Source: Pelagibius sp.
GTDB taxonomy: Bacteria > Pseudomonadota > Alphaproteobacteria > Kiloniellales > Kiloniellaceae
Direction: 5' to 3'
Assembly: GCA_028280305.1 (NCBI GenBank)
Contig: JANQMC010000034.1
Coordinates: 62,001 to 126,000, forward strand
Length of the DNA: 64,000 nucleotides
Shown: in pieces, positions 26,279 to 36,664 of the stretch
Numbering within the stretch: the first letter of the stretch is position 1
Layout: every line of letters begins with the position of its first letter
The notes under the pieces: model-generated
What the model was told of the DNA's origin: nothing
The model's database searches: none
What the model saw: the letters and a program-made list of their open reading frames with translations, nothing else
Translations under genes and position numbers: made by a program

Positions 26279-26641
26279 CTAAAAGGCCGGTTGCAACAGC
26301 GAGTCGCTCTTCATTGAGGAGAGGTAGCTGCGCAGGGCATAGACCTCGCTCGAGGTCAGAATGAACTGGGGCATCGGCGGGTGGTCCGCCGCCAGCCAGG
26401 CCTGAAACCGCAGTGTCGACCAGTCGGCCGCCTGGGCCATTTCGCGCAGGGTCGGCGCCGCCGTCGTGCTGTAGGGGGCGTCCGGTCCCGCATGGCAGCG
26501 CAGGCAATGCTCGGCAACCAAAGCGCGTCCCTCCGCAATTTCATCGCCGTGGGCAGCCGGAACCAGCGGCAGCGAGGCCCAGAACAGGCCGGCGGTCAGG
26601 CAGGCGCCGGCCAGCAGCAGGCAATCCTTGATCTTGACCAT
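26279..26641 (-). CDS. Small c-type cytochrome
   Basis: The protein (about 120 residues) has a signal peptide, then one haem c motif CLRCH (Cys46, Cys49, His50) and a distal methionine in PPMPQF (about Met90). Size and layout match class I monohaem cytochrome c, periplasmic. The ATG at 26641 is chosen because it gives a normal signal peptide; an ATG at 26710 would add 23 polar residues and overlap the upstream gene. Electron partners are not evident locally. Confidence 0.85.
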   Translation of the reverse strand: MVKIKDCLLLAGACLTAGLFWASLPLVPAAHGDEIAEGRALVAEHCLRCHAGPDAPYSTTAAPTLREMAQAADWSTLRFQAWLAADHPPMPQFILTSSEVYALRSYLSSMKSDSLLQPAF

Positions 26642-26687
26642 CCCATGTTGGCGTTGTCCGTCGCGCGGATCGCCAAGCTTGCGGGCG

Positions 26688-27209
26688 CTATTGGATCTGG
26701 CTGAGCGCATTGCTGAAGCCCTTCAGCGAGAAGCGGGCGACGACGGTCTTGTCCGCCACGCGATAGGCGGCGACCCCTTCCAGGTCTTTGCGGAACCGGG
26801 CGAGGACCTGATCGGTAGCTTCCAGGCTGATCACCGCCTGGCAGAACAGATTATTGCAGGCGTTCGTCAGCAAGCGGGTTTTCCAGCCGCTGTCGAGCTG
26901 AACCGCAATGGGCGCGTTTGTGCCGGCCTGGTGACTGATCCGCAGGATGGCGCGCAACCGGCGGCTGCCACGCTCAGGGGCGATCAGGATCTGCAGTCCC
27001 GGCGCTTGATAGTCGGCAAGACAGGCGGACTGGCCACAGACCACGTTCCATTGCTCCGGCTCGGCGGCAGCGGGGGCCGCCATCAGGGCCGTGCCGGCGG
27101 CAATTGTTACAGCAAGGCAGGCGCGCTTCAGCGCGGAAGAACCGGCGCACTTGAGCGCGGAACGATAGGTCCGGGTGAGAGGCGTTGACTTGCGAAGGGC
27201 GCTGATCAT
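26688..27209 (-). CDS. Invasion-associated locus B (IalB)-like periplasmic protein
   Basis: The 173-residue protein has a signal sequence ending AAAEPEQW. The mature protein shows the IalB pattern: WNVVCGQSAC, a long hydrophobic beta core, a central NACNNLFCQA and a C-terminal RFSLKGFSNAL. The four cysteines would form two disulphides. IalB proteins are widespread in alphaproteobacteria as periplasmic or surface proteins of unclear role; the name comes from Bartonella and does not imply pathogenicity. The start has a GGGAGAAAG site. It heads the minus-strand group IalB-cytochrome-lipoprotein. Confidence 0.78.
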   Translation of the reverse strand: MISALRKSTPLTRTYRSALKCAGSSALKRACLAVTIAAGTALMAAPAAAEPEQWNVVCGQSACLADYQAPGLQILIAPERGSRRLRAILRISHQAGTNAPIAVQLDSGWKTRLLTNACNNLFCQAVISLEATDQVLARFRKDLEGVAAYRVADKTVVARFSLKGFSNALSQIQ

Positions 27210-27396
27210 GGTGCTTTCTCCCGAAAGTGCGGTTGCAGCAGCGATTCCGTCGAGTCTGACGGCTCTCTGGTGAATCTGCGAGGGAGCAGGGGGAGGAGTG
27301 ACCGGGACTTGAGGCTTAGGCCGCCGGAGGCTCTCCTACGCCCTAAGAGTAAGGAATTCAGCCGTTTTTGCGGATTTTGCGCTTTTATGCGTCGGG

Positions 27397-27535
27397 TGTG
27401 ACAAATCCCACAGTGTCTTTGGCGCCGCCGGCCTATGTTCAGGGCGTTGTTGTGGAGGTCCTCCCTCAAGCCACGATGACGGACCTTAGGTGAGCCCAAA
27501 GCCCCGTCCGCCGCCCATCGGACGGGGCTTTCTCA
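27397..27535 (+). ncRNA. Possible small RNA with Crp-like site and terminator
   Basis: The gap 27210-27622 has no convincing gene. On the plus strand it holds a Crp-type palindrome tgtgacaaatcccaca (27397-27412) and, about 85 bp later, a perfect 13-bp terminator stem (27498-27510 with 27519-27531) followed by tctc. No protein gene feeds this terminator from the plus strand. A short transcript of about 100-130 nt, possibly under the neighbouring Crp-family regulator, would explain both. It matches no RNA family I know. Confidence 0.4.
27498..27531 (+). terminator. Intrinsic terminator without an upstream protein gene
   Basis: aaagccccgtccg and cggacggggcttt pair perfectly over an 8-nt loop; the arm ends in ttt. 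Because the stem is symmetrical it could also stop transcripts on the minus strand running from the Crp-family gene towards the IalB gene, starting about 90 bp after the Crp-family stop. Confidence 0.75.
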
Positions 27536-27622
27536 TGCCTGGGGGCTTTCTCGTGTCTGAGGGAAGGTGGCGCGCCGACCGGCCTTTTGGAACGGGCCCC
27601 GCGAGAGAGGTGCTTTGCGGCC

Positions 27623-28348
27623 TTAGTCGCCGGAGACCTCGTGGACCATACGCTCCAACTCGGCCACGTCGCTGACGATCAGCGTCCGGCCGTCGCGTTT
27701 GATCAAGCCGGATTTTGTCAGATCGTTCAGTTCCCGGGTCACCGCTTCGCGGTGAGTCGAAATACGGCTGGCAATGTCGGCGTGGGTCGGCGCCGGTGAG
27801 AGGTGCGCGGTGTTGTCGTCGCCGACGTTGTCTCGGGCGAGCCGCAGCAATTCCGAATGAATGCGGTTCTTCACCGCAAGCGTGCTGAACTCGAAGATCC
27901 GCTCACTCAAAGACCGGACCAAACGGGTCAGATAGGTCAGCATCGCCATGGAGACCGGCGGATACTCCTCCAGAATGGCGCGGAAGGCCTCGGCGGGAAC
28001 GGAGCCGATCATCACATCGGTCAGGGCGATGACGTTGGCGGAGCGCGGAGCACCGTCGATCGCCGAGAACTCTCCGAAGCACTCCCCAGCCGAGATGTCG
28101 CGAAAGGCAACCTCTTTCCCGGCGCTCGAAAAGAGAATTACGCGGACCGTCCCGGAAACCATGAAGTAGACGTCGGTGGAAACCTCCTGGTGGCCGATGA
28201 TCTGTTGTTGCGCTGTATAGTTGCGCCAGTGCATGCGTTGCGACAGACGTTCGATCTCCCGCGCTTCCAGACCCTTGAAGATCTCGATCCGCTCAAGCGC
28301 GTAGCCTGTGCCACCTGAAAGCCGCTGGTTGGCTGTCATCGACCCCAT
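27623..28348 (-). CDS. Crp/Fnr-family transcriptional regulator
   Basis: The 241-residue protein has an N-terminal cyclic-nucleotide-binding barrel with the cassette FGEFSAIDGAPRSANVIAL, a long dimerisation helix, then a winged helix (THADIASRISTHREAVTRELNDL). There is no FNR-type cysteine cluster, and the intact cassette with Arg and Ser suggests cAMP binding, as in Crp. A Crp-like palindrome lies at 27397-27412 downstream. The start may be the first ATG or the one nine bases later. Confidence 0.92.
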   Translation of the reverse strand: MGSMTANQRLSGGTGYALERIEIFKGLEAREIERLSQRMHWRNYTAQQQIIGHQEVSTDVYFMVSGTVRVILFSSAGKEVAFRDISAGECFGEFSAIDGAPRSANVIALTDVMIGSVPAEAFRAILEEYPPVSMAMLTYLTRLVRSLSERIFEFSTLAVKNRIHSELLRLARDNVGDDNTAHLSPAPTHADIASRISTHREAVTRELNDLTKSGLIKRDGRTLIVSDVAELERMVHEVSGD

Positions 28349-28757
28349 CTTTGCTTTTTTGGGTCCCTCTCAACGACCGCGATTTGCGGTCCGTGAAGCG
28401 AGACCTAGCCATCAAAAAGTCCGAAGCCCTCGTATTCTCGCCGCCCCGTCTCCCATTGGCCAGTCCCTGTTAACCGGCTTCTGCCAGCCAACTCCCTGAT
28501 CGCCGGTCTCAAAAACGAAGTGCTGCAGATCGGCTGATCCGGGCGGAAATGTGCCTGGGCAATACTACCCTGACAAAGAAGGGATGCAACTGGCTCATGG
28601 TCGTAAGCCGCAAACGAAATCGCGTCAGTGGGCGGCCGTGACGCCGGACTCAGCTTGATAATCCAGATATCTGGCCCCTTGAGTCACCGCAGCCAAAGGG
28701 TTATGAGCCTTCGCTTGCAGCTTAACATGCGCCGCGATGCGCTGCGGAAACGAAAAA
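28349..28757. other. Intergenic region upstream of the AGE-family gene
   Basis: About 410 bp separate the divergent Crp-family and AGE-family genes. No gene was found. A 12-bp perfect palindrome ccagatatctgg lies at 28663-28674, about 85 bp before the AGE-family start, and is a possible operator. No copy of the LacI-type palindrome at 36665 was seen here. Confidence 0.45.
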
Positions 28758-29957
28758 ATGTCACAGGACCTTCCCCCTTCGCCCTTTCCTTATCCGGCCC
28801 TCGAAGATTGGCTGAGGGCGAAGGTTCTACCGTTCTGGGCGAGTGAGGGCTTCGATTCTGCAAGCGGCGCCTTTGTAGAGAAGCTGGATTTCTCCGCAAG
28901 GCCGAGCGAAGAGGACTATACGCGCGTCAGGGTCCAGGCCCGACAGATTTACGTCTATGCCCATGCGCAGACTCTGGGCCTTTTCCCCGAGGGTCTTGTT
29001 TTGGCCCGCAGTGCCTACGACTTTTTGATCGACAATGCCTGGGACATCGAAGAAGCCGGCTGGTTTCATCGGCTGAGCCGCAAGGGCAGTCCGCTGGACC
29101 GACGCAAGGATTGCTACGACCACGCGTTTATGTTGCTGGCCATGGCCTGGCTCTACCGGGCAACGGGCGCGCCGCAGGTTCTCGACCGGGCCAGGCAGAC
29201 CATGGCCTATCTCGACGGGGCCATGGCGATCGAACGCGAAGGCGCCTTTGACGGTTACGCCGATTACGTCGTGCCGGCGGATGAACCTGCGCCGCTGCCG
29301 CGCCGGCAGAATCCGCACATGCATCTCTTCGAAGCTTTGCTTGCCCTCTACGAGGCGAGTGGTGAGCGCGGCTGGCTTGACCGCGCCGGTCGTATTCTCG
29401 ACCTGTTCAGGCGGCGTTTCTTCTCACCGCAGAGCGGACAGCTAACAGAGTTCTTCGACAACGATTGGCATGAAACGCCTGTTGAGGGCGTTTTCGTTCG
29501 CGAACCCGGCCATCACTTTGAGTGGGTCTGGTTGCTGCATCGCTATGGTGTGCTTGCCGGAGAGGACGCGGTTCTGCCGATAATGCAAAAGCTCTTCGCC
29601 TGGGGCTGGCGCCACGGCATTGACCGGCGGGAGAACGGAGTCTTTGGGGCCTACGACGAAGTCGATCCGGCGGGCCAGGTGCTGAAGGGCGGCAGCAAGC
29701 GCTTGTGGCCTCAGACGGAGGCCCTGAAAGCCTGTCTTGCCTTGTGGGAGCGCAGTGGCGATCCGACGGCTGCGGCCGGTATCGACCCCCTGCTTCAGTC
29801 GATGTTCACAGACTTCGTCAGTTTCGATCATGCGCTCTGGCAGGATCAACTGGATGGTGCGGGGAAGGTGATCGCCCCGGGGATTCCGGCCAGCAGCCTC
29901 TATCACCTTTTTCTGGCGATTGCCGAGACTCTGCGTATGGCACCCAAAGGCCCCTGA
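28758..29957 (+). CDS. AGE-family epimerase/isomerase (mannose isomerase-like)
   Basis: The 399-residue protein is an alpha/alpha6-barrel sugar isomerase of the N-acylglucosamine 2-epimerase family. It has KDCYDHAFMLLA, the RQNPHMHLFEALLALYE segment and the catalytic-type EPGHHFEWVWLL. Relatives interconvert mannose and fructose, glucose and mannose, or sulphoquinovose and sulphofructose. With a GH63-type hydrolase encoded convergently 26 bp away, a role on the released hexose is likely, mannose being the best guess. The start is taken at MSQDLPP; a longer ATG at 28737 is less likely. Confidence 0.85.
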   Translation: MSQDLPPSPFPYPALEDWLRAKVLPFWASEGFDSASGAFVEKLDFSARPSEEDYTRVRVQARQIYVYAHAQTLGLFPEGLVLARSAYDFLIDNAWDIEEAGWFHRLSRKGSPLDRRKDCYDHAFMLLAMAWLYRATGAPQVLDRARQTMAYLDGAMAIEREGAFDGYADYVVPADEPAPLPRRQNPHMHLFEALLALYEASGERGWLDRAGRILDLFRRRFFSPQSGQLTEFFDNDWHETPVEGVFVREPGHHFEWVWLLHRYGVLAGEDAVLPIMQKLFAWGWRHGIDRRENGVFGAYDEVDPAGQVLKGGSKRLWPQTEALKACLALWERSGDPTAAAGIDPLLQSMFTDFVSFDHALWQDQLDGAGKVIAPGIPASSLYHLFLAIAETLRMAPKGP

Positions 29958-29983
29958 ACCGATTTCCGGCTGCTGAATCGCAG

Positions 29984-31345
29984 TCACGCGGCGTCTTCGG
30001 AGGAGTCGTTCGGGGGTGAAAAGTCCCTGGCCCAGGCCAGCCACATGGCGGCGGTCCAGGTGAAGTCGTCGCCGCCGAGGCCGCGCCCTGTGATCGGATC
30101 GAAATACTCCCAGAACCCGCTCTGCCGAATGGCTCTTGCCGTGGCGCCCGCAATCCGCGCGGCCCAACCCTCGTGGCCGCAGCCGGTCAGCCCTTCGGCG
30201 ATCATGTGGTTGACGATGGCCCAGGTCGGCCCGCGCCAGTAGCGCAGGCTGTCGAAGCGCTGATCGCCCGGATCGAAGCTGGGGACGGGATAGCTGCTCT
30301 GTGTGCCCCAGCGCTCCAGCACCTCGACCATCCTGGTGCAGCGCTCGGGCTTCACGCCGCCGCCATAGAAAGGCAGGAAAGATGCCGAAGTGATCGCATC
30401 GGTGAAGCCGCCCGAAATCAAATCATAAGAGCGAAAGACGCCGGCCGTCTCGTCCCAGAGCCGGTCGAGCGCCGATTCACCTCTTGCGATCCAGCGATCG
30501 ATTTCAACCAGGTCCTCACGATAGCCCAGGGTCTCGGCCAGTACCCTGAGGTCGCGGTCGGCGCGGAGCAGAATCGCAACGGTGCCGATGTCGACCATCC
30601 TGAACGGCGAGGCCTCGTAGATGGCCTTCGGCTCATAGCCTTTTCCCCGGAAGGTTAGGATCAGGGAAAGGTAGCGCTCGTATTGCTCCTTACGCGGGCG
30701 CTGGGCGGCGTCGACCCGGTCGAGATCGCGGCGCTGGAACGGCGGCAGGTCATCGGTCGGCACGCGCGAAAGGGCCGCATCCCAGTCCTGGCTGTTGTCG
30801 CGGCCGGACTCCCAGGGATGCAGGATCGCAACCATACCGTCTTGCGCCGGATCGCGCGCCGTGTGGAACCAGCGATGCCAGGCGGCGATCTTTGGGTAGA
30901 GCCGCTCAACAGCAGCCTTGGCCTGTTGCTGATCGCGGGCGCCGCGCCAAAGCTTCAGGGCGATGGTCGCGGCCAGTGGCGGATCGGATATGCCGGAGGT
31001 CGGCACCGCCAGGCGGTCGCCCCAAAGTGAGGCCGTGCCCCAGATATCCGGGCCCGGAAAGTAGCCCGGATCGTCTCGGTGGAAGACGATATGCGGGACC
31101 ATGCCGTCGGGCCACTGCCCGATGAAGAGGCTTTCGATCTCCTGCCAGGCCCGCGTCTCGTCAAAGGTCACCCAGCCGAGCGCGACGAGGCAGCTGTCCC
31201 AATTCCATTGGAAGGGATAGATGTTGGGGGTCGGTACGGTGTAGCCGCCTCTGTCGTTTTGCCTCAGGACCCGCTGCGCCTCTTTTGTGCAGTCTTCCGG
31301 GTCGCTAAAGCGCCAGCTTGCGCCAGGTGTTCCAGCCTCAACCAT
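29984..31345 (-). CDS. GH63-type glycoside hydrolase (mannosyl- or glucosylglycerate hydrolase-like)
   Basis: The 453-residue, signal-less protein has the alpha/alpha-barrel motifs of GH63-related trehalase-like enzymes: PFQWNWDSC at about 44-52, WESGRDNS at about 178-185 with Asp183, and FWEYFDP near the C-terminus with Glu413 followed by GDDFTWTAAM. Asp and Glu at these places match the catalytic pair of mannosylglycerate hydrolase and of mycobacterial glucosylglycerate hydrolase, which are of similar length. It would act in the cytosol on a glycoside imported by the ABC transporter encoded just upstream. Substrate identity is inferred. Confidence 0.78.
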   Translation of the reverse strand: MVEAGTPGASWRFSDPEDCTKEAQRVLRQNDRGGYTVPTPNIYPFQWNWDSCLVALGWVTFDETRAWQEIESLFIGQWPDGMVPHIVFHRDDPGYFPGPDIWGTASLWGDRLAVPTSGISDPPLAATIALKLWRGARDQQQAKAAVERLYPKIAAWHRWFHTARDPAQDGMVAILHPWESGRDNSQDWDAALSRVPTDDLPPFQRRDLDRVDAAQRPRKEQYERYLSLILTFRGKGYEPKAIYEASPFRMVDIGTVAILLRADRDLRVLAETLGYREDLVEIDRWIARGESALDRLWDETAGVFRSYDLISGGFTDAITSASFLPFYGGGVKPERCTRMVEVLERWGTQSSYPVPSFDPGDQRFDSLRYWRGPTWAIVNHMIAEGLTGCGHEGWAARIAGATARAIRQSGFWEYFDPITGRGLGGDDFTWTAAMWLAWARDFSPPNDSSEDAA

Positions 31346-31385
31346 GTTTCTTGGAATGCCTTACAAAGGTATTGGAATGCGGTTG

Positions 31386-32441
<1,056 letters not shown>

Positions 32442-32490
32442 GGTTTTACTCCCTAGTCGTCGCGCAGTCTTGGCTGCGCTCGGTTTTGGC

Positions 32491-33363
32491 TCAGCGGTTG
32501 GCAATGCCCCACATGCTGAAGAGGTATTTGCGGACGGCAAAAATGAAGACCAGCGCCGGCACCACCAGGAAAAAGCCGCCGGCAAAGCGGAAGTAGAGCG
32601 GCGATTCCGACAACGTGGTCAGCAGAAAGGCGGTCAACGTTGGGTGCTGCAGGGTCAGGATGGTCGCTGCGAAAACCTCGTTCCACGAAATCACGAAGGC
32701 GAAGATCGCCGCGGCCGCGAGGCCGGGCGTCGCAATCGGCATGACGACGCGCCAAAAGGCCTGAAAGCGGGTGCAGCCCATGGTCCAGGCGGCTTCTTCC
32801 AACTCAAAGGGAATGCCCATGAAGAGGCTGGAGCTGATCAGCACGGCGAAGGGCAGGGCCAGCGCCGAATGCACCAGTGCCACCCCGAAGACCGTGTCGT
32901 AGAGGCCGAGCTTGATGAAGGTGACGGTGAGCGGCAGGGCCAGGATCGCGATGGGGAAGGCGCGGGTCATGACGATCAGCAGGCGAAAGCTGTCCTTGCC
33001 GCGAAAGCGGAAGCGCGCCAGGGCATAGCCGGCCGGGGCGCCGAGACCGATGGAGATCACCATGGTCAGTGCCGCCACCATTACCGAATTTAGGAAGGCC
33101 GAGAAGACGCCGCGGACCCCGAAGAAAAAAGCGATGGTATCGGTGGAGATGTCGAAAGGCAGATAGGCCTTGGGCCAGGCGAAGACCGCATCACGCGGCG
33201 AGAAAGCGCTGAGCACCAGCAGGTAGATCGGCAACAGCACCCAGAGGCAGAGGATCAGGCAGATGGTGGCGAAGAGCCACTGTCCAACGCTCCAGCGCGG
33301 CAGCAGGCGGTCGAGCAGGTTGCGTTTGTCCTGAAGGTCTTCTTGCGTCGCGTCGGTCATCAT
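32491..33363 (-). CDS. Carbohydrate ABC transporter permease (MalG type)
   Basis: The 290-residue permease has six predicted helices and the coupling loop EEAAWTMGCTRFQAFWRVVMPIATPG. Two ATGs in tandem (33363 and 33360) overlap the stop of the MalF-type gene. It forms the membrane channel with that protein. Confidence 0.93.
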   Translation of the reverse strand: MMTDATQEDLQDKRNLLDRLLPRWSVGQWLFATICLILCLWVLLPIYLLVLSAFSPRDAVFAWPKAYLPFDISTDTIAFFFGVRGVFSAFLNSVMVAALTMVISIGLGAPAGYALARFRFRGKDSFRLLIVMTRAFPIAILALPLTVTFIKLGLYDTVFGVALVHSALALPFAVLISSSLFMGIPFELEEAAWTMGCTRFQAFWRVVMPIATPGLAAAAIFAFVISWNEVFAATILTLQHPTLTAFLLTTLSESPLYFRFAGGFFLVVPALVFIFAVRKYLFSMWGIANR

Positions 33364-34205
33364 TGCGGCTCCTCTTTCACGCGCAGCACCCGGAGGTAGA
33401 CGAGGGTGAAGGCGATGGAGATGAGCAGGATGAGCACGGCATAGGCCGAGGCGACGCCGCTGTCCCGGTAATCGAACTGCCAGAGAAAAGCCTCGCCCAT
33501 CAGGACCGGCAGGTCGCGGCCGCCGAGGGCGACGACCACGGCAAAGACCTCGAAAGCGAGCAGCGTGCGCAGGATCAGCGCCGTCTGCAGGCTTGGCTTC
33601 AGCAGCGGCAGGGTGATCTTGATGAAACGTTGCCAGGCCGAAGCGCCGAAGATTTCCGCGGCTTCGTTGTATTCCTTGGGGATCAGCTGAACACCGGCCA
33701 CCAGGATGACCATGACGATGGCGGTGGCACGCCAGACCTCGGCAAAGATAACGGCGACGAAGAGCGCCACCGGTGTTTCGTAGCTGAGCCAGAGCGTGGG
33801 TCCGTCCAGCAGGCCGAGGGCCGAGAGGGCCGTGTTGATATAGCCGCGCTCGCTCAGCAAGGCGAGCCAGACCACCCCGGCGGCCAGGTCGGAGATGCCC
33901 AGAGGGATGGTCCAAACGTAAAGCACGAGGTCGCGCCCGGCGCGGATCTTGGTCAGCATCATCGCCATGGTGAGGGCGATGGCGAGCTGCAGGGGAACGA
34001 CGATCAGCACCAGAATCAGGGTGTTCCAGAACGACAGACCGAAGTTGATGTCGTCGGCCATGGTCCGGAAATTTTCGAAGGTCCACTGGCCGTCCGCTTG
34101 AAAGGCGATGATGAAGGCGTCGGCGAAGGGATAGGCAAAGAGCGCAATCAGAAAGACCAGGCTCGGCGCCAGCAGCCAGTAGGGCAGCGTTTTCTCAGAG
34201 ATCAT
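33360..34205 (-). CDS. Carbohydrate ABC transporter permease (MalF type)
   Basis: The 281-residue permease has six predicted helices and the coupling loop NEAAEIFGASAWQRFIKITLPLLKP. It belongs to the CUT1 sugar-permease class. It is preceded by a stem-loop in the gap after the binding-protein gene. Confidence 0.93.
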   Translation of the reverse strand: MISEKTLPYWLLAPSLVFLIALFAYPFADAFIIAFQADGQWTFENFRTMADDINFGLSFWNTLILVLIVVPLQLAIALTMAMMLTKIRAGRDLVLYVWTIPLGISDLAAGVVWLALLSERGYINTALSALGLLDGPTLWLSYETPVALFVAVIFAEVWRATAIVMVILVAGVQLIPKEYNEAAEIFGASAWQRFIKITLPLLKPSLQTALILRTLLAFEVFAVVVALGGRDLPVLMGEAFLWQFDYRDSGVASAYAVLILLISIAFTLVYLRVLRVKEEPQ

Positions 34206-34223
34206 CGGTCCCCCTTTATCGTT

Positions 34224-34271
34224 CCGCTGACGGGGATCTGGCGCCTTAAGGCGTTGATCTCCCGTCAGCGG
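34224..34271 (-). terminator. Stem-loop between binding-protein and permease genes
   Basis: ccgctgacggg (34224-34234) pairs perfectly with cccgtcagcgg (34261-34271); inside, ggcgcc/ggcg can extend the fold. A partial terminator or mRNA-stabilising hairpin here would keep binding-protein levels above permease levels. Confidence 0.65.
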
Positions 34272-34302
34272 ACGATCAAAGATACGGGTCTTCCCGCTGC
34301 GG

Positions 34303-35589
34303 CTATTTTACGGGGCAGGCGCCGTCGCTCGGCTCGTCCGGGGCCCAGCAGGGTGCGCCGGTCTCCTCCATCAGCTTGCGCAGGTTGCCGGCCTGGCGGT
34401 CCAGGGTTTCGTCGATGTCGGCATTGCGCAGCACGATCAGTTGGAAGGTATCCATGAAGACCTTGTTGAACTCGCGGCCCTTGTCACCCAGGCCGACCGG
34501 TAACAGGCTGGGGTTCGCATCGGCGGAAGCGGACTGTGCCGTCACTGCGGCCCCGGCGATTTGCACGCCGCGCGGCAGGTCGTCCGGCAACTCCATTTCA
34601 ATCGCCGGGAAGAAGCCGATGGCTTTCAGGGTGGCGATCTGGGTTTCCGGTTGCGTCATGTAATCGATCAACTTGGCCGCGGCGGCGCGGTCGGGTCCGT
34701 TGGCCGGCACCGCGAGGCCCGCGACCACGGGCATGAAACCCCGTCCTTCGGGGCCGGCGGGGGCGGGGAAGGCGATGAAATCGTCGGGGCGTTGGTTGAA
34801 AGCGTCCATCAGGCGTGCCGTATGGTCGAAGGCGACCCAGACCTCACCGGCCAGAAGCGGTTCCTGCATGAAGTCGTAGGAGGTGGAGCGCGGGTTCACG
34901 GTTTTCCAGAGATCCCGGAAAGAGGCCCACATGGCCGAAGCCTTTTCGCCGCGGTACTCGGTGACCACGGAATCGGTGAAGGAGGGATAGAGATAACCCT
35001 GGAAGAAGCGGTGCATCAGGCCTTTGCGCCCGGCAGGGAAGCCCAGTTTGCGCTCCCCGGTGGCGGCTTGGATATTAGCGCTCCAGGCCGCCAGTTGGTC
35101 ATAGGTCAGCGCCATTACATCAGCGCCCTCTGGCAGGTACTGCAAGGCTTCGCGATTGGCGGCCATCACATAGCTGGCCTGCATCCAGGGAACGTAATGC
35201 TGCTTGTCGGTGCCGAGCTTGCCGAGCTCGACGAAGGTGCCGATCAGTTTGCGGTCGCCCAGCGACGACATGATGTCGTCCACCGGGGCCAGGGCGTCGG
35301 CGCCGGCCAGGACCGGAAAGTTGCCGTGCAAAGCGCCGACCAGACCGATGGAAACGTCGCCGGCCTCGGCTTCGGCGAGAATACGGTTCAGGAAGGGGCC
35401 GTCTTCCTGCGGGATGTAGTCGACCTCGCCGTCAAAGGCGCCCAGCACGGTGTTGCGCATGGCCTCCGCCTCTTCGATGGGTCGCGCCTGGGTCGAGAGA
35501 AAAATGGTTTCAGCCGAAGCGGGATAGCCGGCGAACAGAAGGGTGGAGACGGCTGCGGCCGACAGGCCGGTCTTGAGCATGGTCTTCAT
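34303..35589 (-). CDS. Extracellular carbohydrate-binding protein of the ABC transporter
   Basis: The 428-residue protein has a signal peptide (about 26 residues, ending ASAET) and the family 1 binding-protein character: VGALHGNFPVLAGADALAPV near the N-terminus and VPANGPDRAAAAKLIDYM further on. The start at 35589 has a GGAGGA site. Two Cys residues near the C-terminus (CWAP, ACPVK) probably form a disulphide. The ligand cannot be read from sequence; the enzymes around it suggest a hexose- or uronate-containing glycoside. Confidence 0.9.
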   Translation of the reverse strand: MKTMLKTGLSAAAVSTLLFAGYPASAETIFLSTQARPIEEAEAMRNTVLGAFDGEVDYIPQEDGPFLNRILAEAEAGDVSIGLVGALHGNFPVLAGADALAPVDDIMSSLGDRKLIGTFVELGKLGTDKQHYVPWMQASYVMAANREALQYLPEGADVMALTYDQLAAWSANIQAATGERKLGFPAGRKGLMHRFFQGYLYPSFTDSVVTEYRGEKASAMWASFRDLWKTVNPRSTSYDFMQEPLLAGEVWVAFDHTARLMDAFNQRPDDFIAFPAPAGPEGRGFMPVVAGLAVPANGPDRAAAAKLIDYMTQPETQIATLKAIGFFPAIEMELPDDLPRGVQIAGAAVTAQSASADANPSLLPVGLGDKGREFNKVFMDTFQLIVLRNADIDETLDRQAGNLRKLMEETGAPCWAPDEPSDGACPVK

Positions 35590-35644
35590 CTTTTCCTCCA
35601 CTGTGTTTTTCGTTTTTCTTTTTCGTTTGGGTTTTGATTCGGTT

Positions 35645-36655
35645 TCAGGGAGCGGGCCCGCTCGACTCGCGTTCGATCAAGGGGGCCTCCAGCAGTTCCT
35701 GCAGATCGGCAATGGCGGCGCCGCCAAGACGGGCGCAGACCATGTCGGCGAGCCTTGCACCGGCCCCGCGGATGTCCTGGCGCATGGTGGTGAGGGCCGG
35801 TTCGGCCTGGGCGGCCATCGGCAGGTCGTCGAAGCCGACGATCGACAGTTCCTCCGGTACCGCGATGCCCAGACGGCGGGCGATGCGCAGGGCGCCGAGG
35901 GCAATGGAATCGTTGGCGCAGAGCAAAGCCGTCGGTGGCCTTGCGGCGCCCAGCAGCCGTTCGGCAGCGGTGGTACCGCCGCGTTCGTTCAGCTTGGTGA
36001 CGGCATAGAGATCCGGATCGAAAGCGATGCCGGCCTCCTGCAAGGCATCTTCATAGCCGGCCCGGCGCTCGCCCGCGGTAAAGAGTTCCTCCGGCGCGCC
36101 GATCAGCGCGATATGCCGATGCCCGAGTTCGATGAGGCGCCGGGTACTGCGGCGAAAGGCGGTGCGCGCGTCGGCGTCGATGAAGGCGATGGGTGTGGCT
36201 GTTTCGGCCCGGCCGTGCGCGACGAAGGGAATGCCGCGCCCGATCAGATAGTCGATCCGTTCGTCATGGCGGCGGGTCCGGGCGATGATGACCGCATCGG
36301 CCCGGCGGCCTTCGACCAGGCGTTTGTAGGCATCGAGTTCCGCCGGACCCTCCGGCACCGCGCAGACCACAAGATCCAGATTGGCGTTGTGGAGACGCTC
36401 GCCGACGCCGACCAGCAGTTCCAGGAAGAAGGGGTCCTCGAAGTGGCCGAACTGGCTCGGCAGGATGATGCCGACGGCCTCGGCGGTGCCGCGCTGCAGG
36501 GCCTGGGCCAGGCGATTGGGCACATAGCCGACCCGCTGAGCGGCCTCTCTCACCTTTTCGCGCGTAGATTCACTCACGTCAGGGTAGCCGTTCAGCGCTC
36601 TGGAAACGGTTGTGATAGAGAGGTTTAAGTCTTCGGCGACGCGCTTAAGGGTCAT
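35645..36655 (-). CDS. LacI-family transcriptional regulator
   Basis: The 336-residue protein has the LacI HTH at its N-terminus (LKRVAEDLNLSITTVSRALNGYPDVSE) with the hinge helix that follows, then a periplasmic-binding-type effector domain. It probably represses the transporter-hydrolase operon downstream on the same strand. A perfect 16-bp palindrome just upstream of its start is the likely operator, pointing to autoregulation. Confidence 0.93.
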   Translation of the reverse strand: MTLKRVAEDLNLSITTVSRALNGYPDVSESTREKVREAAQRVGYVPNRLAQALQRGTAEAVGIILPSQFGHFEDPFFLELLVGVGERLHNANLDLVVCAVPEGPAELDAYKRLVEGRRADAVIIARTRRHDERIDYLIGRGIPFVAHGRAETATPIAFIDADARTAFRRSTRRLIELGHRHIALIGAPEELFTAGERRAGYEDALQEAGIAFDPDLYAVTKLNERGGTTAAERLLGAARPPTALLCANDSIALGALRIARRLGIAVPEELSIVGFDDLPMAAQAEPALTTMRQDIRGAGARLADMVCARLGGAAIADLQELLEAPLIERESSGPAP

Positions 36656-36664
36656 TTTTCATGA

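Noticed and set aside
26264-26507. N-terminal extension of the lipoprotein gene
   Set aside because: It would overlap the cytochrome gene, and the lipoprotein signal starts at 26264.
32491-34086. A 531-residue fused permease
   Set aside because: The first half is an out-of-frame reading of the MalF-type gene; the true MalG-type gene starts at 33363.
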